In this document: piece by piece, positions 25,072 through 34,461 of the stretch
Layout: every line of letters starts with the position of its first letter
Position numbering within the stretch: the first letter of the stretch is position 1
NCBI RefSeq assembly: GCF_025397995.1
Contig: NZ_CP104550.1
Span: 1,235,775 to 1,299,774, forward strand
Direction of reading: 5' to 3'
Origin: Methanothermobacter wolfeii
Lineage (GTDB): Archaea; Methanobacteriota; Methanobacteria; Methanobacteriales; Methanothermobacteraceae
DNA: 64,000 nucleotides
The notes under the pieces: model-generated
The model's input: only the letters and a program-made list of their open reading frames with translations
Database searches by the model: none
Told to the model about the DNA's origin: nothing
Translations under genes and position numbers: made by a program

Positions 25072-25796
25072 TCCCTGAAGAATTCTCCTGTGAAGAGGGG
25101 TAGGTCCATGTCAACAATGGTCCTCATCCGGGACGCTGTGACCCTCTCATCACGGAGGGGGTTGTATCCCTCAACCTCAACAGGCCTCCTGTAGACACCT
25201 ATACCCCTCCTCTGCCATGATGGAACCCTCGAGATATTTATACCCCTCTCAAAGAGCAGGTCATGGATGCCCTCAGATTTAAGGCCCTCAAGGGTTCTGA
25301 CAGCCTCTTCCTTTCCCATCTCAGCCCTCAGGGTCCAGTAGGCGTATCCGTTGAGGCAGTTCCTCCATGCCTCGCTCTGCCTTGACCTGAAGTACTCCTG
25401 AACTGCACCACCTGCAAGGGGTATGGTCCTGCAGTCAAAGGAAACCGCCTGGTCCAGTTTGAATCCGAGGCTCAGTGCTTCAAGGGTGAATGAGGATGAT
25501 GCGAGGGCTGCGAATACAGAGTCAAGCTTCTCCACCCTCCCTGAAAAGGGGACCTCTGAGAGGAGGATGTTTATCTCATCTGAGAATGTGTATATGAATG
25601 CCGGGCTGAACTCCTCCATGATGTCCATGGAAGTGGCCGCCATGATGTCCCGGAAGTTTTCATCGTAGGGGCGGGTGAATCCAAGCTTCTCTGTGAGGCC
25701 ATGGAATCCTCGGCCGTCAAGTCTGAGCACAACCTCTGCTGATGGCGGAACCCTGAGACTGGAATAGGTTTCATGTGAACGCACATCAAAGACCAT
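25053..25796 (-). CDS. thg1: tRNA(His) guanylyltransferase Thg1
   Basis: The 247-residue enzyme belongs to the Thg1 family, which adds nucleotides in the 3'-5' direction. The two-metal catalytic residues lie in LRLDGRGFHGL (about 24-34) and IYTFSDEINILL (about 68-79). In archaea that encode G-1 in tRNA-His these proteins repair truncated tRNA 5' ends. The start ATG at 25796 lies 14 bp after nadX on the same strand. Confidence 0.94.
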   Translation of the reverse strand: MVFDVRSHETYSSLRVPPSAEVVLRLDGRGFHGLTEKLGFTRPYDENFRDIMAATSMDIMEEFSPAFIYTFSDEINILLSEVPFSGRVEKLDSVFAALASSSFTLEALSLGFKLDQAVSFDCRTIPLAGGAVQEYFRSRQSEAWRNCLNGYAYWTLRAEMGKEEAVRTLEGLKSEGIHDLLFERGINISRVPSWQRRGIGVYRRPVEVEGYNPLRDERVTASRMRTIVDMDLPLFTGEFFRELIRTG

Positions 25797-25810
25797 GAAA
25801 GACTCCCCTC

Positions 25811-26575
25811 CTATGTCCCCACATGCATGTTCTCACTGAGGGACTTGAGGAGCCTTATGGCAGAGTATGCTGCCATCACGCTTGTCTTCGGATTCACGGA
25901 GCACCTGACATTCTCGGTTATTGTCTTGAATTCTCCGAAGTCCCCCCTGACGGTCACCTCATGGACGTTGCGGTCAACTACCGGGTCAGCGATGATCTCA
26001 ACCTCTATATCCCTGTCACATGCAAGGCTAAGGGCGGCTGCCACGTTTATGTTGAGAGGGAACCTTTTAACTGCCTCCGAGGCCCTCCCCCTGTAGAGGA
26101 CCTTCTTTTCATCCATACTTATCCCGAGGGACCTTGGGGGCTTCCTTGTGACAAGTTTAACAGATTCTATAGTTCCCACGGAGGCTGCCTTTAAACCATC
26201 AAGGCCTACGATTGCCCCTGAGGGTACATGGATGGTTGCATTGTTGCGTGATGCCGTCTCCTCCAGCATCTTCCTGAGTTCAGGGTCCATGAGGGCCCCG
26301 ACGCTCATCACCACAACGTCCCTTCCTGCCTCCAGGACCACCGGGACCAGTTCCCTCACCGCCTCCGGTGAAGCGGCCTCAACCACAAGGTCAACCTCGG
26401 GTAGCATGTCCCTCACATCAAGGACCGCTGTTCCATCAACCATTGAGGCAAGGTTCTCAGCCCTCTCAAGGTCCCTGTCATAGAAAAAGCCCAATTCCAC
26501 AGGTACCCTGCCATCCCTCACGAATCCCGTTATAAGGTTGGCTATGGCACCGCAACCAAGTATACCTACAATCAT
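25811..26575 (-). CDS. nadX: L-aspartate dehydrogenase
   Basis: NadX oxidises L-aspartate to iminoaspartate, the first step to quinolinate and NAD. It replaces the oxygen-dependent NadB in anaerobes. The 254-residue protein opens with the NAD-binding loop [12 protein letters not shown] and has the family blocks [14 protein letters not shown] and [12 protein letters not shown], followed by a catalytic histidine region (RNVHEVTV). It is 21 bp downstream of the PRC-barrel gene and upstream of thg1 on the same strand. Confidence 0.93.
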   Translation of the reverse strand: MIVGILGCGAIANLITGFVRDGRVPVELGFFYDRDLERAENLASMVDGTAVLDVRDMLPEVDLVVEAASPEAVRELVPVVLEAGRDVVVMSVGALMDPELRKMLEETASRNNATIHVPSGAIVGLDGLKAASVGTIESVKLVTRKPPRSLGISMDEKKVLYRGRASEAVKRFPLNINVAAALSLACDRDIEVEIIADPVVDRNVHEVTVRGDFGEFKTITENVRCSVNPKTSVMAAYSAIRLLKSLSENMHVGT

Positions 26576-26596
26576 CCATATCCCGGAAAAAATGAA

Positions 26597-26926
26597 TTAT
26601 GATTCAAGGGGGCTTGCAGCCTTCTGGACAGAAACATCAGGTGATATTATGAGTATATCCCCAACTGCCTGGACCCTGTCATAGTTTATATCTATTATAC
26701 CCTCCTCCTGGATGGACCTTATCTCATCGGATTCAGGCACTATCCTTATACTGGTTTTCAGGACATCCTTGATTCCAACGTTCTTCTTATCATGCCTCAT
26801 GGGACGAACCTTGAGTGTTGAGACACGTCCCTTCTTTATATTCAGGACGACATCCTGAACCCTTCCAACATACTTGCCCCTTGAGGTGTATATTTCAAGT
26901 CCATAGAGATTGGATAATTCAACCAT
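26597..26926 (-). CDS. PRC-barrel domain protein
   Basis: A 109-residue protein whose first 80 residues are a PRC-barrel (LYGLEIYTSRGKYVGRVQDVVLNIKKG), a small beta-barrel fold found in RNA-processing and photosynthetic-reaction-centre proteins. Archaeal stand-alone PRC-barrels have been linked to cell division and RNA metabolism; the specific role here is open. It is the first gene of a minus-strand run with nadX and thg1. Confidence 0.85.
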   Translation of the reverse strand: MVELSNLYGLEIYTSRGKYVGRVQDVVLNIKKGRVSTLKVRPMRHDKKNVGIKDVLKTSIRIVPESDEIRSIQEEGIIDINYDRVQAVGDILIISPDVSVQKAASPLES

Positions 26927-27011
26927 TTTTCCACCACCAGACAGTTAAAGAGGGATTCACCCTGAATTAACCCGTAAACTCTTAATTTATATTTCTGTTC
27001 ATAGCTTAAAT

Positions 27012-27208
27012 ACTTATAGGAAGATTAATAATCAGCTGACAGGATAGTCCGCGAAAATATTAAGGACCTGTTTATGGGAAAATAATAATCATCTAAGAGG
27101 ACTGTCCATGAAAATGATTAAAAACATGTTTACAGGAAGACAACCCATCCAATAAGGACCGTCCATGAAAATGATTAAGGACCGGTCAATAAGGTTTTCT
27201 TATCATGA
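27012..27208. repeat. Three imperfect tandem repeats, 57-bp period
   Basis: Three units with exact 57-bp spacing, marked by TCCGCGAAAAT (27048), TCCATGAAAAT (27105) and TCCATGAAAAT (27162), with AATAATCA(G/T)CT at 27028 and 27085. Units are divergent and contain stops in all frames, so they do not code. They fill the promoter region of the tRNA-binding protein gene; the 285 bp from 26927 to 27211 hold nothing else. Confidence 0.75.
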
Positions 27209-27220
27209 AAGGTGAACTGT

Positions 27221-27943
27221 ATGTGGGATACCAGCAAGGATTACAGACTCATGGTTGCACTGAAATCGGTTGAACTCTTCAGGAGAACCCTTGAAACAGG
27301 TAGCTTCAGGGGGCAGTGGAAGAAGAAACTGGCTCTCACCACAGCCGGTGAAATCGAAAGGACGCTGCAGGGCATCCTCTACTCCTACCTTGAACCCGGG
27401 GAACTTGCAGGGTCCCCTGAAATAGAGGGGGTCATGGAAAAACTTGACGTCATCGTGGAGGCCCTTGGTGGTGAGGACTGGGCCATGAAGTTCGCCTCTG
27501 AGGCCGGAAAGGATGACCGGGAAAAGGTTGAGGAGAACATTGCAAGGGTCAGGTTCTTCCTGAACACCATCGGCAACCTGAAGAAGAGGCTCATGCTTGG
27601 AAAGATAGCCGACCCTGTGATTGGAGTTGATATCCTTGCAGGTGAGGTTATGAGTGTTGGGGGGCATCCCGGGGCGGATAAGCTGCAGGTCTGCAATGTA
27701 AACATTGGGGGAAGGGCCCTTAAGGTCGTTACAAATGACCCTGACGTCCGTGAGGGTGACCGGGTGGCCGTTGCCCTCCTGCCCCCTGAGAACTTCATGG
27801 GGATAACAAGTGAGGGCATGTTCCTGGGGGTTGAAGGCGTCCTCAGGGACGTTAAGGGGGAACCCGGAGAGATGCCCAGGGGCATACCCCTAGAGGCCCT
27901 CAACGAGGCAAGGAACCTTGTGGAGGAGTTCCTAAAATCCTAA
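27221..27943 (+). CDS. tRNA-binding (MetRS beta-like) domain protein
   Basis: The 240-residue protein ends in an EMAP/Trbp111-type OB-fold (about 130-240: IGVDILAGEVMSVGGHPGADKLQVCNVNIGG), the same domain as the C-terminus or beta subunit of methionyl-tRNA synthetase, which binds tRNA elbows. The N-terminal ~125 residues are helical and not recognised. The ATG at 27221 has GGTGA 5 nt upstream and is preferred over a GTG at 27212 that overlaps that site. It meets the radical SAM gene tail to tail with a 4-nt overlap. Confidence 0.85.
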   Translation: MWDTSKDYRLMVALKSVELFRRTLETGSFRGQWKKKLALTTAGEIERTLQGILYSYLEPGELAGSPEIEGVMEKLDVIVEALGGEDWAMKFASEAGKDDREKVEENIARVRFFLNTIGNLKKRLMLGKIADPVIGVDILAGEVMSVGGHPGADKLQVCNVNIGGRALKVVTNDPDVREGDRVAVALLPPENFMGITSEGMFLGVEGVLRDVKGEPGEMPRGIPLEALNEARNLVEEFLKS

Positions 27944-28858
27944 CTATCCCTCCAGGGCTCCCTGACCATCGCCCTGCAGACTGTGTGCCTGCAGCTTCCA
28001 CAGTCCCCTGGGAGGTCACAGCCCTTCCCCCTGAGTATGGATTCAAGGTCGGCCTTAAGGAGGGGATAGTGGCCTGAGTAGTCAACCCTTTCCAGTCCCG
28101 CAGCCCTGCATTCCTCAACGAGTCTCTCCATGAGCCTCCTTTCAGGGCCCCTGTGGTAGTAGAGCATGAAGTTTGGTCTGAATCCTATGAGGCGGTAGGG
28201 GACCTCAGGGTTTATCTCTGCAAGGAAACCTGCTATTTCAGGTATCTCATGGTGGTTTATGCCCGGTATCACAACCGTCCTGAAGATCCTGATCCTTTCA
28301 GGGAACTTCCCTGCAAGGTACCCTGCATTCCTGAGCACCGGTTCTGATGGTGCGCCGGTAAGGTTCCTGTGGAGTTCATCTGACAGTGCCTTTATCTCAA
28401 AGCTGAAGAGTGATGTGAAATCAAGGAGCCTCCTGAGTGTTCCGGGTGTGCAGAATCCATTTGTGGCGAGGATGAACTCCGCGTCGGTCCTCTTTCTCTG
28501 GATGTGTCTGACCATCTCCTCGATGTATGGGTGTGTATGGATGGCTCACCCCCGGTGAAGCTCACCCCTGAAAGGTTCCTGTATTCAAGCTGCTCAATGG
28601 CCTCCCCTGCAAGTTTTTCAGGGCTAACGTGGCCACGGTAAATCCATCCTGATTCAGGGTACTGTGATATCCTGTAGGCGTTACAGTATGCGCATCTGAA
28701 GGGGCATGAAAGGAGGGTTACTGAGAAGGTCCCTAGACCATCGCTTATGCTTGTGTAGGCTATCTCTGTCTCTGAGGCCCCGCAGACTCCCTTTCACCTG
28801 CGAGTCTGTCAGCACCACACCTCCACCCACAGAGTCTGCAGCTCTTAAATTCATCCAT
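27940..28858 (-). pseudogene. Radical SAM protein gene interrupted by two frameshifts
   Basis: Reading from the ATG at 28858, frame one gives MDEFKSCRLCGWRCGADRLAG; the frame must shift near 28789-28791 (a CCC run; one base missing) to reach CPFRCAYC, the CxxxCxxC Fe-S/SAM motif. It must shift again at 28529-28531 (GGG run; one base missing) after SFTGGEPS to enter the C-terminal 191 residues, which hold the rest of the barrel and a cysteine cluster (CDLPGDCGSCRHTVC). Restoring one base at each site yields a continuous ~305-residue activase-like radical SAM protein. Either a recent pseudogene or homopolymer sequencing errors. Confidence 0.8.
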
Positions 28859-28894
28859 AAAAAGTAGTGTGCAGATGATGGTTAATACATTTTC

Positions 28895-28914
28895 CTGAAA
28901 AAGTAAAAAAGAGT
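28895..28914 (-). terminator. Terminator of the secreted-protein gene
   Basis: On the minus strand the stop of the 28920 gene is followed by CTTTTTTACTTTTTC, an oligo-T tract typical of archaeal termination. Confidence 0.4.
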
Positions 28915-28919
28915 TGGGG

Positions 28920-30125
28920 TTAGGTCATCTGCCAGTAGGTGCTGGTCCTTTTAACGTACCTGTAGGTCCAGTAGTATCTCCACTTGTATCTCCATTTACC
29001 CATGTACCTGTACCACTTCTTGTACCACTTCTTGACCTTCACCTTAACGTAGTAGGTGAGTGTCGCTGGCTTCAGGACTGTGTATTCTACTGATGAAACG
29101 GCTGATGATGCACTGTTAGCAACTGCTATGAATTTGAGTGTTGCTGATCTGCTCAGGACGATGGGTGCCGTGTATTTATTGCTTGAAACGGTTGGTGTGG
29201 ATCCATCGGTAGTGTAGTATATTGTTGAGCCTTCAGGTCCTGTGAGGGTAACGGTTACATTGTTGAGGTAGGTTCCTGATGCAGGGCTTGCAGAGGGTGC
29301 TGCTGGAATTGATGTGACGCTTACCGGTGTTAAGTCATCGACGGTGACGTTGTAGAGACCTGCAGGGAGTTCGTATGTGAATATCACTTCCCTTGTCTCA
29401 CCGGTTGCGAGGTTAACAAGAGTTGTTGTGTTCTTCACTTCACCGTTAATTTTGAGTTCGGCTGTGTAGTCATCTGCAACGCCTGTATTGGTGACGTTGA
29501 CTCTCACCATTACTGTGAGGGGTGCGCTGCCACTGACCGGTTCAACTTTGAGGTCTGAGAGTGAGAAGTGTGGCTGAAGGTCCACAGTTAGTTCCTCTGA
29601 AGCAAGGACTTTCACAACCTCAAGATTATCATCTACCATCCTGATGGCTGTTGAATTTGCCCTTATCTTGAAGACCTTGCCCCTAGCATTTTCAACTACA
29701 AAGAGCCATGTGTATTTCCGACCGTCCTCATTGTAGAGCTTTGCCTGTCCCTGCGGTACAAGTGCACCTTCAAATGAGCTGAGCCATGCCTGTTTTACAT
29801 CTGCCAGTACTGTGTAGTTTGCGTATGGTCCATTAAGAAGATCATCTGTGTAGTACCATTTGATGTTTGCACCTGTAATGTCACCCTCGAGGATTTCAAG
29901 CATTGCATCGACTGCAATGTCCTGGGGGACATCCTGAAGCTCATCACTGTAGCTAACGTTAACGATTATCTGTTCTGGGTCAGACAGGTTCTGCTGCATC
30001 GTCAGGTTAACGGCGTTATCTGGTAGGGGCGGTACTCCATTGCCATCTCCTACCGCCGATGCACTGGAGATTCCGGCCATGAAAGCAAGTAAAACCAGCG
30101 CTGAAAGCAAAAATCTCTGGTTCAA
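28920..30125 (-). CDS. Secreted surface protein with CARDB-like, chitobiase-like and aromatic-basic tail regions
   Basis: The 401-residue protein starts at a TTG (GGAGGT 6 nt upstream) with a signal peptide (about 1-24, ending ISSASA). An unrecognised domain (about 40-185) is followed by a CARDB/adhesion-type beta domain (about 190-270) and a chitobiase C-terminal-like domain (SGTYLNNVTVTLTG ... YYTTDGSTPTVSSNKY, about 280-345). The last 44 residues contain 11 Tyr, 6 Trp, 9 Lys, 5 Arg and no acidic residue (KKWYKKWYRY, GKWRYKWRYYW). That tail could bind the pseudomurein wall or envelope polymers. Several N-glycosylation sequons. It is flanked by a 467-bp AT-rich noncoding region. Confidence 0.85.
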   Translation of the reverse strand: MNQRFLLSALVLLAFMAGISSASAVGDGNGVPPLPDNAVNLTMQQNLSDPEQIIVNVSYSDELQDVPQDIAVDAMLEILEGDITGANIKWYYTDDLLNGPYANYTVLADVKQAWLSSFEGALVPQGQAKLYNEDGRKYTWLFVVENARGKVFKIRANSTAIRMVDDNLEVVKVLASEELTVDLQPHFSLSDLKVEPVSGSAPLTVMVRVNVTNTGVADDYTAELKINGEVKNTTTLVNLATGETREVIFTYELPAGLYNVTVDDLTPVSVTSIPAAPSASPASGTYLNNVTVTLTGPEGSTIYYTTDGSTPTVSSNKYTAPIVLSRSATLKFIAVANSASSAVSSVEYTVLKPATLTYYVKVKVKKWYKKWYRYMGKWRYKWRYYWTYRYVKRTSTYWQMT

Positions 30126-30592
30126 TATTTTACCTCCTTATTACTTTCAATATCTTAATGTGTAAATTTTTAATATATAAAATTTTTTAAAAATATAGAA
30201 TAAAAAATTTTATATGAAATTGATTATTAATTATTGAATTTATTGATTTAAATTAATTATATTGGTGAATAAAACCATATAATTAGATAAAAATCGAATA
30301 TTTTGGTTTTATACTAGTAATATAAAAATTTCAGTGTGCTCGAGTAATTAGTGTGTGTAGAGTCCAGAGAATTTTAGAAAAAATAAAGGTTTAAACAAGT
30401 AAAATAAGAGCCCATGATCTGCCTTCAGATTTCTGAGGATAATGACTGGGTGATGGAACATCGAAAACGATAAGAGAATAGAATCTAAAAATCCTTAAAA
30501 ATCCTGATGCGCTGAAGCTCCAGAAATGAATCTCCGATGCAGCTTCCTCCTAAGTAAATGTGGTGAAAGTGAAGTATCAGCTCCCGGGCCCA
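30126..30592. other. AT-rich 467-bp noncoding region
   Basis: The part next to the secreted-protein gene (30126-30340) is very AT-rich and holds its ribosome-binding site (GGAGGT on the minus strand, 30131-30136) and TATA-like tracts (TTTTATATATT on the minus strand near 30172-30182). Inverted arms AAAACCA (30271-30277) and TGGTTTT (30304-30310) could form a hairpin. No gene is seen. The right-hand part lies behind the aldehyde dehydrogenase gene. Confidence 0.5.
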
Positions 30593-32005
30593 TCACCGGG
30601 TATTGAGGACTATGAGTTTGGTGCGGGTCATGTCCCTCACAGCATATTTAACGCCCTCCTTACCCATACCGCTGCATTTGAATCCCCCGAAGGGCATGTG
30701 ATCAACCCTGAACGTCGACTGCTTGTTAATAAGAACAGTTCCCGCCTCGATTTCAGAGGCGAACCTCAGGGCGGTTCTTATATTATCAGTGAATACCCCT
30801 GCCTGGAGGGCGTAGCATGTGCCGTTGGCTATCCTGATGGCCTCATCAGCATCAGCAACCCTTATTATGGGTGATACCGGTCCAAAGGTTTCACTGGAAA
30901 CCAAGTCCATTGATGGATTCACATGGTCAAGTACCGTGGGTTCAACAAAGTTACCCCTCCGCTTCCCGCCGCAGAGGATTTCAGCCCCTGAATCTGCTGC
31001 ATCAAGTACTGCTTTCTCAACACCAATGGCAGCCTCTTCATTTATTAGGGGACCTATATCCGTCTCTGGATCCATGGGGTCCCCCTCCCTCAGACTCCTG
31101 GTCTTCTTCACAAGTTTATCAGCAAATTCATCTGCCACGTCCCTGTGGACAATGAGCCTCTTCACGGCTATACAGACCTGACCCGAATAGAGATATGAAC
31201 CCCTGACTGCAGACTCAACCGCAAGGTCAACATCGGTATCATCCATAACAATAAGGGGGTCGTTGCCTCCAAGTTCAAGGGTGACCTTCTTCATAGAAGC
31301 CCTCCTTGATATGTAGCGCCCCACCTCAACGCTGCCCGTGAAGCTGATCTTATCCACAAGGGGACTGTCAATTATAACATCCCCAATCTCAGAGGCCCTC
31401 CCTGTTATAACATTAACAGCTCCAGGGGGTAAGTGTTCATTCATTATCTCAACGAGTCTCATTGCAGAGAGGGGTGCCTCAAGAGAAGGTTTAAGTACGG
31501 CGGTGTTTCCCGCCGCAAGTGCCGGTCCCACCTTGTGGATTGCAAGGTTAAGGGGATAATTGAAGGGTGTTATGGCTGCCACCACACCCAGGGGGAGCCT
31601 CACCGTGAAACCATAGAGGCCCCCTCCACCTATACCCGCATCCATGGGTATGGATTCACCGTAGAGTCTTCTGGCCTCCTCAGCACATAGAATAGCAGTT
31701 TCAACCGATCTTCGGACCTCATCCCTTGAGAAGCGTATTGGTTTTCCTGATTCAAGGGTTATCATCTCTGCAAGGGGATCCATCTGAGCCTTCAATTCAT
31801 CGGCAACATCATATAGTTTATCAGATATTTTACGTGCCGACAGGCTCCTCATTGAATCTCTGGCACTGTGTGCCGCCATAATGGCGCTTTCAGCCTCAGC
31901 CCTGCCTGCAAGAGGGACCCTGTCGACGGTGCTCTCATCAAAGGGGTTGGTGACACTGAACGTATCGCTGCCGGATACCATCTCCCCGTTGATTATCATA
32001 TCCAA
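30593..32005 (-). CDS. Lactaldehyde/aldehyde dehydrogenase, CofA-like
   Basis: A 470-residue NAD(P)-dependent aldehyde dehydrogenase with the conserved glutamate in TLELGGNDPLIV (about 250-261) and the catalytic cysteine in YSGQVCIAVKR (about 282-292). It is close to the methanogen lactaldehyde dehydrogenase CofA, which makes lactate for coenzyme F420; this assignment is by family resemblance and not proven. Nothing else for F420 is in the window. It starts 10 bp after the pilin gene on the same strand. Confidence 0.85.
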   Translation of the reverse strand: MDMIINGEMVSGSDTFSVTNPFDESTVDRVPLAGRAEAESAIMAAHSARDSMRSLSARKISDKLYDVADELKAQMDPLAEMITLESGKPIRFSRDEVRRSVETAILCAEEARRLYGESIPMDAGIGGGGLYGFTVRLPLGVVAAITPFNYPLNLAIHKVGPALAAGNTAVLKPSLEAPLSAMRLVEIMNEHLPPGAVNVITGRASEIGDVIIDSPLVDKISFTGSVEVGRYISRRASMKKVTLELGGNDPLIVMDDTDVDLAVESAVRGSYLYSGQVCIAVKRLIVHRDVADEFADKLVKKTRSLREGDPMDPETDIGPLINEEAAIGVEKAVLDAADSGAEILCGGKRRGNFVEPTVLDHVNPSMDLVSSETFGPVSPIIRVADADEAIRIANGTCYALQAGVFTDNIRTALRFASEIEAGTVLINKQSTFRVDHMPFGGFKCSGMGKEGVKYAVRDMTRTKLIVLNTR

Positions 32006-32015
32006 GTCGCATCAC

Positions 32016-32204
32016 CTAAAACTTGTTTTTAAGGCTACTGATGGAGTTGGTGACATTCTTAACATCGGAGGTCATTGCATTCTCCGCACCTGTAACATAG
32101 TTACGGTACCATACCACTGCAAAGGTTACAACAACTATGACCCCTCCAAAGAGGAGTATGAGTTCAACTGAACTCTGTCCTGATTCATCACCCCTTAAAT
32201 CCAT
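32016..32204 (-). CDS. Pilin-like protein with class III signal peptide
   Basis: A 62-residue type IV pilin-like protein. The class III (prepilin) signature is DESGQSSVELILL: predicted cleavage is after G9, before Q10, with glutamate at +5 (E14), followed by a hydrophobic helix to about residue 32. A hydrophilic tail with sequons (NVTN) remains. The prepilin peptidase EppA is the likely processing enzyme and is not in the window. The gene lies 31 bp after the TadC-like membrane gene. Confidence 0.85.
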   Translation of the reverse strand: MDLRGDESGQSSVELILLFGGVIVVVTFAVVWYRNYVTGAENAMTSDVKNVTNSISSLKNKF

Positions 32205-32235
32205 AAAAAATCCTCCTTAATTAATCAAAATGATC

Positions 32236-33177
32236 TCATGGTGCCATACTGCTCACGAGTGTCATTCCAAAGTTTCCAAGGACATAGAATATCCCGTAGG
32301 CAACTATTGCCAAGGGGATGGAGAACTTGACACCCTTCCTTGCACTCCCGTACATTATTATTCCTATAAGGAGTCCTGCGATGATTGAATGTATTATAAT
32401 ATAACCTGCTGCAGCGGTTTTAGCTGCCCCAAGCATGGGGTTCGGCTGCCCTATGGACTCCATGAACCCTGAATACACCATTATCATCCCGAGGGCAAAG
32501 GGAGCTGCGATTATGGCGGCAACAACCAGAAACATTACTGACATCATCACATTAGCCTTCCTCTCCCTTTTAAGGGCCAGCACAGCCCTCAGGTCCTCTG
32601 CAACCGTCTCGATGACATCTGAAAGACTTCCTCCTGCCCTCCTGCCCTCAAGGATCATCCTGAAGGTCCTGTCAAGGTTTTTTGATTTCAGACGTTCACT
32701 CATTGAGAGTATGGCATCATCAAAGGTTCTTCCAATCTTTATCTCAATAACAGCCCTCTTGAGTTCATCATAGAGGGGTCCCTCCCCCTGCTTTGATACG
32801 TCCTCAAGGGCTGTTTCAAGGCCCACACCTGCCCTAAGGAGGGATGCTATCTGCCTTAAAAAGTCGGGTGTGCCCTGTTCAATGGCATCAATACGTCGCT
32901 CCATCATTATAAATATGTATGCCCCAAGAAGGATAGATGGTGTGAAGAAACCAATTAAAACTGCCAGGATTACATTTAAGCCAAGGACAGCCGCTGCAAC
33001 GGATCCAAGAATTGCAAATAACACCCCACCAAGAAAAGCCAGTGTTATAACATCAGATGCCTTAACATAGAGCCCCGTCCTTATAAGTATCTCCTGCACG
33101 CTTATAAGGAACTTGTCAGGGATTATACTCTCAAAGGCATCACTTACCGGTTTTAACGCGCTGGGTAATACAGCCAT
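32236..33177 (-). CDS. TadC/GspF-type pilus assembly membrane protein
   Basis: A 313-residue type II secretion F family protein: membrane helices near residues 42-95 and three at the C-terminus, with the cytoplasmic signature [26 protein letters not shown] and [30 protein letters not shown]. Such proteins form the inner-membrane platform for pilus assembly ATPases. The pilin gene follows at once on the same strand. The ATPase gene is not nearby. Confidence 0.9.
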   Translation of the reverse strand: MAVLPSALKPVSDAFESIIPDKFLISVQEILIRTGLYVKASDVITLAFLGGVLFAILGSVAAAVLGLNVILAVLIGFFTPSILLGAYIFIMMERRIDAIEQGTPDFLRQIASLLRAGVGLETALEDVSKQGEGPLYDELKRAVIEIKIGRTFDDAILSMSERLKSKNLDRTFRMILEGRRAGGSLSDVIETVAEDLRAVLALKRERKANVMMSVMFLVVAAIIAAPFALGMIMVYSGFMESIGQPNPMLGAAKTAAAGYIIIHSIIAGLLIGIIMYGSARKGVKFSIPLAIVAYGIFYVLGNFGMTLVSSMAP

Positions 33178-33325
33178 CTTTCCACCATTTCTCCATGTTT
33201 CAGTTTAATGTTCTGTTCACCCTATTATTTATATGGTGATGTCCGCACAGCAAGGAAGATTAATACAGAAGCACCTGTAATGTGATGATCCGTGCAAGAT
33301 AAGGAAGATTGCGGACAGGAAACGC
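33178..33325. other. Intergenic region with duplicated AAGGAAGATT and long inverted arms
   Basis: AAGGAAGATT occurs at 33252 and 33301. GTCCGCA (33241-33247) and TGCGGAC (33310-33316) can pair across 62 nt. The element resembles part of the 57-bp repeats at 27012 (AGGAAGATTAATA, GTCCGC), suggesting a dispersed intergenic repeat. No gene. Confidence 0.5.
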
Positions 33326-34318
33326 TCAAATCCAGTTATAGTCTGGCAGCCTGTTTATGACCTCAGCACCATTTCCAACCACAACCATGTCCTCCATCCT
33401 AACCCCGAATTCACCGGGAAGGTATATGCCGGGTTCCACCGTAACTACCATGCCCTTCCTGATAACCGTTTTATCCCCGGGAGCCAGTGATGGTTTTTCA
33501 TGGACCTCGAGACCAACTCCATGACCAGTTGAATGTATAAAGTTCTCCAGGTAACCGTAATCCTCCATAACACTCCTTACGGCCCTGTCAACTTCACATG
33601 CCCTGACACCATCCTTTATTGTCCTTAAACCCTCCTTTTTGGCCTCAACCACTATTTCAAGTATTTCCTGTTCCCTTTCAGTCCATGCAGCCGTCCTTGT
33701 TGTGTCTGAATGGTAGCCCTTGTAAACAGCACCCCAGTCTAGGAGTAACGGTGACCCTGCTGGTTCACCCGTCGGAGTGGCATGTGGTATGCTTGACCTC
33801 GCCCCTGAAGTCACAACAGTATCGAAGGACGCCCCCTCTGACCCTTCAAGCCTCATCAGGTACTCGAGTTTCGCTGCAATGGATGATTCTGAACCCTCAA
33901 TTTCAAGTTCCTTCAGGGCCTCCTCGGCAATCTGAAGCGCCCTCCTGATATTCCCTATCTCATCCCTGTCCTTTATCATCCTGAGCTCCGATACAACGTC
34001 ATCCACTTCAAATGACCCTATGCCAAGGCTCTTCATGAGCCCAACCGTCATTGATGGCTCCACAACCAGATCCTCTGTGTCAGCAAGAACCTCCCTCAGG
34101 TCACCCATCCTACTGAAGGTCCTCACCTCAACGGTTGAGTTTTCAGTGGCGGCCTCGCGGTCCATCTCATTTACAAGGAGGAATGGTTCATCCTCCAGGA
34201 TCAGGATGGATAGTGATGAGGGCATGAAACCCGTCAGGTAGTAAATGTTCTCCCTTTTTGTTATGATGTGTTTACCACCTTCGGTGGATTTATTCAGTGC
34301 CATTTCAATCCTGTTCAA
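33326..34318 (-). CDS. M24 family aminopeptidase (Xaa-Pro aminopeptidase-like)
   Basis: A 330-residue M24 peptidase. The C-terminal pita-bread domain carries the metal residues: D in [18 protein letters not shown] (two aspartates), H in [14 protein letters not shown] in [17 protein letters not shown] (two glutamates). The N-terminal ~125 residues are the creatinase-N domain. It would remove N-terminal residues preceding proline. The gene stands alone on the minus strand. Confidence 0.9.
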   Translation of the reverse strand: MNRIEMALNKSTEGGKHIITKRENIYYLTGFMPSSLSILILEDEPFLLVNEMDREAATENSTVEVRTFSRMGDLREVLADTEDLVVEPSMTVGLMKSLGIGSFEVDDVVSELRMIKDRDEIGNIRRALQIAEEALKELEIEGSESSIAAKLEYLMRLEGSEGASFDTVVTSGARSSIPHATPTGEPAGSPLLLDWGAVYKGYHSDTTRTAAWTEREQEILEIVVEAKKEGLRTIKDGVRACEVDRAVRSVMEDYGYLENFIHSTGHGVGLEVHEKPSLAPGDKTVIRKGMVVTVEPGIYLPGEFGVRMEDMVVVGNGAEVINRLPDYNWI

Positions 34319-34461
34319 GGTATCACCTCTAAATACCAGGGATATGACCCGGTTGAATGCCTGCTGGATCTACCGCCCTGATTAAGGTATAAAGGTCCTA
34401 GAGGCCATTGAGGTTATTGTAGACCTCAAATCTACTCTAACCTGATCACTATAAACCTGGT
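34319..34461. other. Intergenic region with a short hairpin
   Basis: TTGAGGT (34408-34414) and ACCTCAA (34423-34429) form a perfect 7-bp stem with an 8-nt loop, between the HIT gene end (34462) and the M24 gene start (34318). It may be a terminator or operator. Confidence 0.4.

Noticed and set aside
27012..27208. CRISPR array
   Set aside because: The 57-bp units are imperfect throughout, without a constant repeat plus variable spacers, and no cas gene is nearby.
33241..33316. Insertion sequence end or attachment site
   Set aside because: The inverted arms are only 7 bp, no target duplication or transposase or integrase gene is found in the window.
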